A stretch of 64,000 bases of DNA from Anaerobacterium chartisolvens (GTDB lineage: Bacteria > Bacillota > Clostridia > Acetivibrionales > DSM-27016). The stretch covers positions 186,001 to 250,000 of the forward strand of contig NZ_QPJT01000004.1 in assembly GCF_003337415.1 (NCBI RefSeq), written 5' to 3'. Shown piece by piece: positions 54,296-62,177 of the stretch (position 1 is its first letter; each line of letters opens with the position of its first letter). Made by a program: the position numbers and the translations under genes. Below the pieces are notes generated by a model that saw nothing but the letters and a program-made list of their open reading frames with translations, was not told the DNA's origin and ran no database searches.

Positions 54296-57200
54296 TCACT
54301 TCACTGTAACAAAGCAAACCAGTTCAAAGTCATCCAAGCCGTCAATCGTGTTTGCAGCAAGAGACATTTGCTTGCCCGAAAGGAAGCTGTTGATGGAGTC
54401 ATCCTCATTCAGATCCACAATGGACTTCACAGTAAAATAAAGTAGTTCTGAATAGTGCCGCATATTCCTTCCGTCTTTCGTCTCGGTATTAAATTGCCTG
54501 CACAGCTCTTGATTTGGCACTGTTTTCCCTTTGCATAAACGTCGGAAAACATCCAACAGTTTTTTCGGCTGCAAATGGTCTATATGGACAACCGAACCGT
54601 CACGGACATACACCATATAAAACGGGTGCAATTGGTTTTTGTTCTGTGAGTTTATATTTGCATTACGGTTCTTTAAAATAAATATCGTACCCTTTGGTGC
54701 ATCATCATTACCTTTTACGACAGCGTGCAAACCAAACGGCACCTTATCCAGATTATCATGATTTTTGACATAATCGAGCAGGTCGAGCCTAAATTCATTC
54801 AGCCCCAAATCCATTATAGAAACACCACTTTGCATTTCCTCAATATCCACAACCTCGTTTTGTAAACGTTCAAGCTGTGCCTTTCTGTACTCGAGGTCAC
54901 CCTGTTCCTCTGTATCAATCGGGTTGTCGTCACCCGTAGCTGTCATAACCGTTGCTTTCATGCGGGTTTCTACGCGCCCTTTTAACTCAAGGTATTTGTC
55001 CAAGCCAATATTAGGCCAGAAGTTCACTAGCTGTATCTTCTGGTTGCGGCTTCCTATACGGTCAACGCGCCCGAACCTCTGGATAATGCGAACAGGGTTC
55101 CAATGTATGTCATAATTCACACAGTAATCACAGTCCTGCAGGTTCTGCCCCTCAGAGATACAGTCCGTCGCTATGAGAATATTTATTTCAGCGGAATTGT
55201 TCGGCATAAGCAAAGCTTTGTCTTTAGAGAGGGGCGAGAACAATGTAAGTATCGTATTCATATCGGTATGCGGAAGCTTAACCGTCGTCCTGCCATCAGT
55301 CGTACCGGTTATCATCGCAATATCAAGCCCGAACCGTTCTTTTACAAACGGTGCAATGTGCGCATAGAGGTATTCCGCGGTATCTGAGAATGCTGAGAAA
55401 ATCAGTACTTTTTTATTTTCTTCATTGAACGGGTGTTGGACTTTCTCAGCTATCAGGTTAAGCATTGTCTGAAGCTTTGTATCATGATCGGGCGAGATGT
55501 CCTGAATCATCACCGACAACAGTTCGAGAATATCAGAATCCTCTGATAATTTCCCCCGCCAGGAAACATAGTCCATATCTAAAAGGTCGATGTCGAATTT
55601 CTTGCCTCTGTTCTCAAAGAAATCGGCGTTACTATCATCACCATCAAGCTCTGTGTCAGTGATTTCCTGCGTGTTGATAATCTTACCGTTTCCTCTTTCG
55701 TAAGCATCAATATCGGTTATAGTACCGTCAATCAGCTTCCTCACACGTTCAAGCGTAATGCGGAAGGAATATACAGAACTCTCAAGTCGCTTTAAAAGAT
55801 TAATGCACATTAAACGGCGGATACCGATTTCACGCCCGGCACGGTCGATGTTCACGCTTGGGTCTATATATTTTGATCGCCTGCTGTCCAGTAGAAAATC
55901 GGTAGGTATATAAATAGCTAGATTGAGTTTCATTAACAGGTCATAAATCTCATCATAGTCAATTGCTGTGGGCAAATCGGTCAATTTAGGACGTAAGGCG
56001 AGTGGCTTCATCCTTTCAGGGAATTTGCCTATCTCTTCTGTATTGTAATACTTCTGTATATGCTTGCGCGAGCGGGCAATTGTAACATTGTCCAGCATCG
56101 TAAAGAAGTCGAAATCCAAAGAACGCAGGAGATTCTCAGTCGTGCGTTCCTCCACATCAAGTTTACTCCATTTGTTAAAAGCGGTCTGGGCATTTCGGAA
56201 TATAGAATCAATTGGTTTTGAAGTTCCAAGCTTGTCCAGCTTATCATTTATCAGCGCGGGATCGCCTTCATAGGCCAGTTCAAGCTGATGCCTCAGATCG
56301 GAAAAGCTATTGTTGACCGGTGTTGCCGAAAGCATAAGCACCTTGGTCTTAATGCCCTGACAGATAACCTTGTTCAGCAATGTAAGGTAACGGTTCTCTC
56401 GCTTATTATCACTGCGTCCCGAATATTCACCGCCGTTGCGGAAGTTGTGACTTTCATCTATTACCACAAGGTCATAATTGCTCCAATTGAGCTTTGAGAG
56501 GTCTACCCTCCCAGAAAAGCCGTGTTCTCGGGATAAATCGGTATGGTAAAGCACGTCATATCTCAAGCGGTCAGTAGCTATGGGATTGTTGAGATAATTT
56601 TCCTTGAACGTTAGCCAGTTATCACCGAGTTTTTTAGGGCAAAGCACCAGTACGTTGCGGTTGCGGAGTTCGTAGTATTTTATAACGGCAAGGGCGGTGA
56701 ATGTCTTACCCAAGCCAACACTATCGGCAAGGATACACCCATTGAACTTTTCAAGTTTATTGATAATTGCAAGAGTGGCGTCCTTTTGAAAATTGTATAG
56801 CTTGCTCCAGATTTTTGTTTCCTTAAACCCCGTCGCCTCGTTCGGCAGTACGTCCTCACTGATATCGGTGAGAAACTCGTTAAATATGTTATAGATAGCG
56901 ACAAAGTAAACAAATTCAGGAGAATTCTCATTATAAGCTGCGGTTATGCCGTCGATGACCTGATCAGTCACATCCCGTAAGAGATTCTTATCATTCCAAA
57001 TCTGCTCAAAAATTTTGACATATTCTCCTGCTAGCGGAGCGTCAATTCGGTTGACAAGGTTCATTATATTGTTGCCGCGTTCACACCCCAAGTCCGAGGT
57101 CGTAAATGAGTTCAACGGGGCATATGCAATTGTTTCGCTTGGCTTGACAACACTTAAAAAGCTTCCCATTGTTCCGCCTGTCACATTGGAACGGAAGCGC

Positions 57201-57535
57201 ACTTTCTTTTTAATCCATTCAGCGCACTCGCGGGCAATAGCCTTTTGAGTCAATTCATTACGAAGCTTAACTTCAAATTCTGTTCCATAAAGGGAACGCT
57301 CACGGTTAAACTGGGGGATATAGAACTCACGCTTCTCCTTTGGTGCTTTTTCTTGAAGAAATGTCGGTGAGGTAAATACAAAGCGCAGCTCATTTACCCC
57401 ATTAAGCTGTTTCTTAAGTGCTTCATAAGCATATATTGAAAAACAGGCAGCAGCTATTGAAAGCTTATCACCTTTTGATACCGTCGCTGCCAGATCGTCT
57501 TTGACGGTTTTATTCACATTGTCAAGGATTTGCAT
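54296..57535 (-). CDS. Large SNF2-like superfamily 2 helicase
   Basis: The 1,079-residue protein has an N-terminal region of about 240 residues resembling PLD/HKD-associated helicase heads (LSIAAACFSIYAYEALKKQL). The motor follows: Walker A GCILADSVGLGKTFTALAVI near residue 272, VVIDESHNFRNGG near 358, VLMLSATPVNN, and the second lobe CISEGQNLQDCDYCVNYDIH with motif VI IIQRFGRVDRIGS near residue 820. Such proteins move along DNA; many sit in defence clusters. No nuclease motif is obvious. It is the second gene of the five-gene unit; GGGGGGAG precedes the ATG. Confidence 0.87.
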   Translation of the reverse strand: MQILDNVNKTVKDDLAATVSKGDKLSIAAACFSIYAYEALKKQLNGVNELRFVFTSPTFLQEKAPKEKREFYIPQFNRERSLYGTEFEVKLRNELTQKAIARECAEWIKKKVRFRSNVTGGTMGSFLSVVKPSETIAYAPLNSFTTSDLGCERGNNIMNLVNRIDAPLAGEYVKIFEQIWNDKNLLRDVTDQVIDGITAAYNENSPEFVYFVAIYNIFNEFLTDISEDVLPNEATGFKETKIWSKLYNFQKDATLAIINKLEKFNGCILADSVGLGKTFTALAVIKYYELRNRNVLVLCPKKLGDNWLTFKENYLNNPIATDRLRYDVLYHTDLSREHGFSGRVDLSKLNWSNYDLVVIDESHNFRNGGEYSGRSDNKRENRYLTLLNKVICQGIKTKVLMLSATPVNNSFSDLRHQLELAYEGDPALINDKLDKLGTSKPIDSIFRNAQTAFNKWSKLDVEERTTENLLRSLDFDFFTMLDNVTIARSRKHIQKYYNTEEIGKFPERMKPLALRPKLTDLPTAIDYDEIYDLLMKLNLAIYIPTDFLLDSRRSKYIDPSVNIDRAGREIGIRRLMCINLLKRLESSVYSFRITLERVRKLIDGTITDIDAYERGNGKIINTQEITDTELDGDDSNADFFENRGKKFDIDLLDMDYVSWRGKLSEDSDILELLSVMIQDISPDHDTKLQTMLNLIAEKVQHPFNEENKKVLIFSAFSDTAEYLYAHIAPFVKERFGLDIAMITGTTDGRTTVKLPHTDMNTILTLFSPLSKDKALLMPNNSAEINILIATDCISEGQNLQDCDYCVNYDIHWNPVRIIQRFGRVDRIGSRNQKIQLVNFWPNIGLDKYLELKGRVETRMKATVMTATGDDNPIDTEEQGDLEYRKAQLERLQNEVVDIEEMQSGVSIMDLGLNEFRLDLLDYVKNHDNLDKVPFGLHAVVKGNDDAPKGTIFILKNRNANINSQNKNQLHPFYMVYVRDGSVVHIDHLQPKKLLDVFRRLCKGKTVPNQELCRQFNTETKDGRNMRHYSELLYFTVKSIVDLNEDDSINSFLSGKQMSLAANTIDGLDDFELVCFVTVK

Positions 57536-57571
57536 ATATCTCCCCCCTTGTTTACAACATTTTACATTTAT

Positions 57572-57763
57572 TCACTCAATCTCTGCACTTTTACCGCTAT
57601 TTACCCATGCGTCTACTTCAGATATCTTAAACTTGTATTGTTTACCTACCTTTCTGTAAGGAATAGCTCCTTTTTTGATCCAGTTACGGACTGTATCCTT
57701 GCTAACACCGAGATGCTCAGCGATTTCCTCAAGGTTTGACCATTTTTCTGGTTCACTTATCAT
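57572..57763 (-). CDS. Excisionase-family (HTH_17) DNA-binding protein
   Basis: The 63-residue protein is a complete HTH_17/MerR-like winged helix: NLEEIAEHLGVSKDTVRNWI, KKGAIPYRKVGKQYKFKISE, VDAWVNSGK. Such proteins are annotated as excisionases but often only regulate. It is the first gene of the unit, 36 bases before the helicase, and likely controls the module. GGAGGAG precedes the ATG. No recombinase is nearby, so an excision role is unsupported. Confidence 0.85.
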   Translation of the reverse strand: MISEPEKWSNLEEIAEHLGVSKDTVRNWIKKGAIPYRKVGKQYKFKISEVDAWVNSGKSAEIE

Positions 57764-57834
57764 TATTGCTCCTCCTTATGGGTTCCACTCGCATACTACT
57801 TATTTTCAGCATTTTTGAATTTAACTGCTGTTCA

Positions 57835-58041
57835 TTAAATGAATTCTTCACTATCGATTTCTGAAAGCAAGTTGGCATGTTTTCCCGGATTTTTGCGAGT
57901 GTCACTTACCGAAAGCCAGTAATCATCACCAACTTTTGCAAACGTAGAAAATTCATAAATCTCAAACTTTCCTTCTGGATCATTAACATGCTTGCACTGA
58001 TTGGTTTCTATCTCCTCTATTCGTTTAAATTCTTCAATAAT
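57835..58041 (-). pseudogene. Gene remnant of unknown family (68 residues, no start)
   Basis: An open frame without a start codon reads IIEEFKRIEEIETNQCKHVN, then EFSTFAKVGDDYWLSVSDTR and ends at TAA 57835-57837. It overlaps another fragment in a different frame at 58017. Together they look like a decayed gene or gene pair. The family is not recognised. Confidence 0.45.
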
Positions 58042-58178
58042 CTATTGTAAGTACCTGTAAGTAAGGAGTAAACATCACTCAATTTTGATGAAAGCCTCTG
58101 CTGAATTAAACTAATGTCAGAAGCTCTGGCATCGGCTATTTTATTGTTTAAAGCAATAGCAGTTCCTACTAATTCATA
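58017..58178 (-). pseudogene. Gene remnant of unknown family (53 residues, no start)
   Basis: A frame bounded by stops on both sides reads YELVGTAIALNNKIADARAS and continues to a TAG at 58017-58019. No start codon with a ribosome site exists. It is probably the upstream part of the same decayed region as 57835-58041. Confidence 0.4.
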
Positions 58179-58278
58179 TTAAATCATTTTAACACATTTC
58201 TTTCTTAATGTCAAACTATGGAAAAGAATGTTGAAAAAAGAGGACGATCACTAAACTGCTGTTGATTAAGGAAGGAAC

Positions 58279-58363
58279 AAAATATACCCCACGGGTATTG
58301 ACACCTGACAAGCGTGAGATAATGCTGAATATTTTATGAAATTTTGCCCTATATTTGCAAGCT
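58279..58363. repeat. 85-bp direct repeat, right copy
   Basis: It is 83/85 identical to 48413-48497 and still reads the last codons of the coiled-coil gene (KYTPRVLTPDKREIMLNIL). The rest of that gene is absent here. It forms the right boundary of the island. Confidence 0.9.
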
Positions 58364-58398
58364 TATATACTACTCTCTTACTATAGAGCTTTCTTTAC

Positions 58399-58530
58399 TT
58401 ATAATTTCCAGAAGCCTTTGAGAAGAACCTTGGGGGGAATATTAGTCCCTGCTTCCCATGCTTAAATAGTTTTTCTTGACACACCCATGAGGTTTGCAAA
58501 TGAGGTCTGCGTTGATTGCAAATCAAGCAT
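58399..58530 (-). pseudogene. XRE/HigA-type regulator with an in-frame stop
   Basis: From ATG 58530 the frame reads MLDLQSTQTSFANLMGVSRK, then TI, a TAA stop, then AWEAGTNIPPKVLLKGFWKL and a second stop. This is the core of a putative transcriptional regulator of the antitoxin type (SQ..FA.L.GVSRKT.. WE.G...P). The premature stop replaces the expected Val or Ser. Confidence 0.75.
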
Positions 58531-58561
58531 TTTAAGGGTGGTAACTCAATTCTCAAACTTT

Positions 58562-58835
58562 TTAACTTACCCAATTTTCAATTCTTAATCCTTCTATTCT
58601 TTCAAAATGCTTTGTATTATTGGTTACAATAACGCAACCATTTTTTATTGCAGTACAAGCAATTAAAATATCAAAGTCATCCAATATTTTGCCTTCAATC
58701 TTTAATTTGGCTTTAATTATTGCAAATTGCTCCAAGCAATCTCTATCAAGATTTAAAATCTGAGATTTTTTTATCAATGCCGTGTATGCCTTTAAACCAG
58801 TAAATGCACATATTCGTATCAAGAAGATATTTCAT
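58562..58835 (-). pseudogene. Broken VapC-type PIN-domain toxin
   Basis: The true N-terminus, MKYLLDTNMCIYWFKGIHGI, starts at ATG 58835 and stops after 29 codons. The C-terminus (DFDILIACTAIKNGCVIVTN, then HFERIEGLRIENW) lies in another frame down to 58562. The middle of the PIN domain, with its usual Glu ligand region, is missing. A frameshift with internal loss therefore inactivates the toxin. The ATG overlaps the antitoxin stop as ATGA, the normal layout. Confidence 0.8.
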
Positions 58836-59071
58836 AACCCTATTTCTCCCTCTCTCGAAGCTCTGGAAGAATATATATCATCAATAGTATCATCCGCACT
58901 TTTATTATCATCCCATGTGCCAAACGTTTCCATCAATCTCTTTTTTCTATCGGACTTTCCCTGATAATCTTCCAAAAACACAACAAGTACTTTGGACTTT
59001 CCTTTGATCGGTACTTGTTCATTTAATATAACTTTCCCTTCGTCATATATTCCTTCAACAGCCTGTTTCAT
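58832..59071 (-). CDS. VapB-type antitoxin (orphaned)
   Basis: The 79-residue protein begins MKQAVEGIYDEGKVILNEQV, an AbrB/DUF2281-like swapped-hairpin start, followed by a charged tail with FGTWDDNKSADDTIDDIYSS that would bind the toxin. The frame is intact although its toxin gene is broken. AGAAGGTG precedes the ATG. It may now act only as an autorepressor or cross-antidote. Confidence 0.75.
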   Translation of the reverse strand: MKQAVEGIYDEGKVILNEQVPIKGKSKVLVVFLEDYQGKSDRKKRLMETFGTWDDNKSADDTIDDIYSSRASREGEIGL

Positions 59072-59225
59072 ATAGCTGCACCTTCTTTCATTACAACCCT
59101 ATTATAATTATAGCATATTAATAAACTGCTTACACTAAAAGAATAGTGGAGTTTATATCAATCCCCTGAAAAAATTTGCTTTATCTCTTCTCTTTTCAAT
59201 ATATTCATAAACTAGAATTCGGTTT

Positions 59226-60035
59226 TTATACTTTCCAGTAAATCAATGCCGTACTGGAACAAACCACACCCTTGATCACTTTATCCCCCTGCTTCTCTAA
59301 GAGAAAGGCCTTCATTTCATCCTCCCGCACCCCGGCTTCAAGCGCCCATCCATGATGACCCATCGCCTCCTCGGCAGTCAGCTCTATATCCTGTTTCATA
59401 TTAAGGTACGTAATTTCGGGACTGTATCCCGACATCCATAATAAATTAAACATGGCGCACACCTTGTCTCTGTCGTTATGGGGATCATATTTCCTTTCAA
59501 TTCCAAAATGCTCCGACAAAGCGTCTGCAATACTGTCCTTTCTTTGAATTGTACGGCTTATAAAGCAGTGGCCCCTTGACACCTCCGACATTTTTTCCAG
59601 CGCTCTCCTGCTGTCTATTCCCGGACACATGGACGCAAAAACAAGATCAAAGCTTTTTTCCCAGCCAAGCTCTTTAAAATCCGCTGTCCCCCAGTCCAGC
59701 TTGATATAACGGGTATTTTTCACATTCTCCCTGCTGCTGTTCTCAGCGGCATACTCCAGCATTTTGGAAGAAACATCAATACCCGTTACTTCTCCCGCCA
59801 CCTTTGCAAACTCAACGGTATACCTGCCTGTACCGCAGCCGATATCCAGAACTGAATCCCCGGCTTTTAAAAGCTTGTTTGCCTTCAATACCGATATAAG
59901 AGCCTCCACCTGACCGCCTCCGCCTTTTTGCACATTGCTGTTAAACTGCTCCGCCCTTCCGTCCCAAAATGCCTCCGCGCTAACCCCTCTCTGATTTTTT
60001 CCCTTCAATAGCTCCTCAAAAAATGTACTTTCCAT
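59226..60035 (-). CDS. Class I SAM-dependent methyltransferase
   Basis: The 269-residue protein has the SAM motif VLDIGCGTGRYTVEFAKVAG near residue 64, an acidic EVTGIDVSSKML, and ASMCPGIDS. It is a UbiE/Methyltransf_11-type fold. The target is unknown; the adjacent PadR regulator and MFS transporter suggest small-molecule or drug response. GGAGGAG precedes the ATG. A fragment of a sister copy's 3' end lies at 48574-48611. Confidence 0.82.
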   Translation of the reverse strand: MESTFFEELLKGKNQRGVSAEAFWDGRAEQFNSNVQKGGGGQVEALISVLKANKLLKAGDSVLDIGCGTGRYTVEFAKVAGEVTGIDVSSKMLEYAAENSSRENVKNTRYIKLDWGTADFKELGWEKSFDLVFASMCPGIDSRRALEKMSEVSRGHCFISRTIQRKDSIADALSEHFGIERKYDPHNDRDKVCAMFNLLWMSGYSPEITYLNMKQDIELTAEEAMGHHGWALEAGVREDEMKAFLLEKQGDKVIKGVVCSSTALIYWKV

Positions 60036-60128
60036 TTTATCTCCTCCATTGCGATATAGATATTCATTATCATTTAGCTTCTATAAATTAACCTCTGAGC
60101 GGCAACCCATATCAGAGGCTAAATCCCG

Positions 60129-60482
60129 TTAAGTTTTCTTATCCTTTTTTAGATTTTTATAGGTCGTGAGAAAATACTGCAAATTGCCCAGCCTGTGCCG
60201 GATGTCTTCCTCCCATTTATCTAGCTCCTCCCACCCCAAAGGCGTAATGTTATATATTTTTTTGGCAGGCCCAGGCTCTGAAGTATTCCATACCGATTCC
60301 ACAGCCTTGTCGCTTTCAAGCTCCTGTAAGCACCTGTATACTGCTCCTGTATCGGTGTTAAAATTCGGCAGCGTTTCACAAAGCGTTGAGTGAATAGCGC
60401 CACCGTGCATCTCCTTCTGTGCCAGAACCAAAAGTATAAACGCCGTCAAATGCCTGTAATTGCGGCCCTTCACAACTGACAT
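60129..60482 (-). CDS. PadR-family transcriptional regulator
   Basis: The 117-residue regulator shows the PadR winged helix: HLTAFILLVLAQKEMHGGAI, AVYRCLQELESDKAVES, AKKIYNITPLGWEELDKWEE. ATG 60482 follows AAGGAGG at six bases; a longer start at 60503 lacks one. It lies 93 bases upstream of the methyltransferase gene on the same strand, so they may be co-transcribed. PadR proteins often respond to phenolics or drugs. Confidence 0.88.
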   Translation of the reverse strand: MSVVKGRNYRHLTAFILLVLAQKEMHGGAIHSTLCETLPNFNTDTGAVYRCLQELESDKAVESVWNTSEPGPAKKIYNITPLGWEELDKWEEDIRHRLGNLQYFLTTYKNLKKDKKT

Positions 60483-60852
60483 AAGTAGCCTCCTTACTGT
60501 CAAATACTTTTTAATACAAAATCCAGTTTACTGCAATTGACAGTATGTGTCAAGAAAAGCTTGCCCGCAGTCTATTGACTCATTATCAGCACTGTACAAT
60601 ATCAAAAACTCTATAGTGTTATTTACAGTATAATGTATACTCCATCTTGATGTCAAGAGCCATATGAATTGTTTTTGTACAAGGAAGACATTATCCTGAG
60701 GCAGGCCGCAGACATTTCTTGAGAAATTTGCCACCTGTGTTCAAAAGGGCTCATGCTTTCCTTCACTCCATCCGTTTTGATTATAAATAACATTTGTGGT
60801 ATCCTATTACGGTATCAAAATACCTATAATGATAACATCGGAGGGTTTCCAT
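60483..60852. other. Divergent intergenic region with a fragment of the coiled-coil gene
   Basis: The gap holds promoters for the PadR and MFS genes. At 60703-60732 it has ATTTCTTGAGAAATTTGCC and flanking bases, matching the middle of the coiled-coil gene at 48321-48350 (19 bases identical, about 26 of 30 overall). Confidence 0.55.
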
Positions 60853-62130
60853 ATGAGGCAGAACAACGCAGCAAAAAACATAGTAAAAAACAGCCGTTTC
60901 TACTACGGCTGGGTTATCATAGCTATTTCAGCACTTGGCTATTTCTTTTCGGGACCCGGACAGACGTATTTTACTTCTGTCTTTATAGACTCATACATCA
61001 AGGACTTCGGCTGGAGCCGTTCTACAGTTTCAAGCCTTTATTCCGTGTCTACCTTGATAGCCGGACTCTTATTATTTATTGTAGGCCGCTTTGCAGACAG
61101 GTACGGTCAGAAAAAGATAATTATTATTGTTGCTGCACTATTAGGGGCATCCTGCATGTGGAACAGCTTCATATCAAGCTTATGGATGCTGTTTCTCGGT
61201 TTTTTTATCGGCAGGTTAACCGGACAGGGTTCAATGACCTTGCTCCCCGCCACAATTGTTCCCCAGTGGTTTATAAAAAAAAGAGCCTTTGCTTTCAGCA
61301 TGATGTCTATGGGCGGTGTCGCCGGGTCTGCGTTCCTTCCACCCTTTAACACCTGGCTTATTGGCATATGGGGGTGGGCCGGGGTATGGAGGCTTTGGTC
61401 AGTACTGCTATGGTTTTTCTTTATACCTATAGTGTTTGTTTTCCTTTATGATAACCCCGAAGACCTAGAGCTTCTGCCTGACAATGTACCCACTGACGAT
61501 ACTAAGGATGCAGGAGTTGCTGCTTTTGAAAACACAGCAGGTTCATGGACATTAAAAGAAGCAATGCATACACGCTCTTTTTGGGGCATGCTTTACTGCC
61601 AGATACTTCTTCCGATGATTGTCACAGGAGTAGTTTTTCATTTTGTTTCAATATTAGGTACAAAAGGCCTGTCAGCCTCTTTTGCCTCTTATGTATTAAG
61701 CCTGCTGGCAGTAGTAAGCTTTCCTGCCACCTTGCTGGCAGGGTATATACTGGACAGGATTAAGCTGCATCATGCCGCCGCGCTAATATCCTTTTTGCAG
61801 CTTGCAGCATTAGCTGTACTGTTATTCTCAGCACCTATGTATGCCGCAATTGCCTTTACTGTTATTCAAGGTGCGGCAATGGGTCTGCAATCGGTTTGCG
61901 GGGGCGTGGTATGGCCTGATTACTATGGTATGAACCATCTTGGAAGCATCCGTGGACTGGCCATGACTGCAGCAGTTATTGCCTCTGCGGTGGGCCCCAT
62001 TCCTTTCGGAATAGCATTTGACGCCTTCGGCAGATATACAGAAGCATTCCTTATAATGATGATTTTCCCTGCAATAGGTGTTCTTGCGGCACTTTTGTCT
62101 CCCAAGCCTATAAAAAACACCGGCCTGTAA
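60853..62130 (+). CDS. Major facilitator superfamily transporter (OFA/monocarboxylate-type)
   Basis: The 425-residue protein has about 12 hydrophobic segments and MFS loops: GRFADRYGQKKIIIIVAALL between segments 2 and 3, and DRIKLHHAAALISFLQLAAL in the second half. The N-terminal RFYYGWVIIAISALGYF and FGWSRSTVSSLYSVSTLIAG match the oxalate/formate-type (OFA) family, which exchanges organic anions. The substrate is unknown. ATG 60853 follows GGAGGG at seven bases. It is divergent from PadR, which may regulate it. Confidence 0.87.
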   Translation: MRQNNAAKNIVKNSRFYYGWVIIAISALGYFFSGPGQTYFTSVFIDSYIKDFGWSRSTVSSLYSVSTLIAGLLLFIVGRFADRYGQKKIIIIVAALLGASCMWNSFISSLWMLFLGFFIGRLTGQGSMTLLPATIVPQWFIKKRAFAFSMMSMGGVAGSAFLPPFNTWLIGIWGWAGVWRLWSVLLWFFFIPIVFVFLYDNPEDLELLPDNVPTDDTKDAGVAAFENTAGSWTLKEAMHTRSFWGMLYCQILLPMIVTGVVFHFVSILGTKGLSASFASYVLSLLAVVSFPATLLAGYILDRIKLHHAAALISFLQLAALAVLLFSAPMYAAIAFTVIQGAAMGLQSVCGGVVWPDYYGMNHLGSIRGLAMTAAVIASAVGPIPFGIAFDAFGRYTEAFLIMMIFPAIGVLAALLSPKPIKNTGL

Positions 62131-62177
62131 AGAAATTCGCTTTAGCTGCCACTTTACGATGCTATGAAATATTTATA

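Noticed and set aside
57572-57763. True excisionase with integrative element
   Set aside because: The HTH_17 fold is also common in regulators, and no recombinase or attachment core is visible.
48413-58363. CRISPR or phage attachment site interpretation of the two 85-bp repeats
   Set aside because: There are only two copies 9.8 kb apart with no spacers, and no integrase, so neither claim is supported beyond a plain direct repeat.
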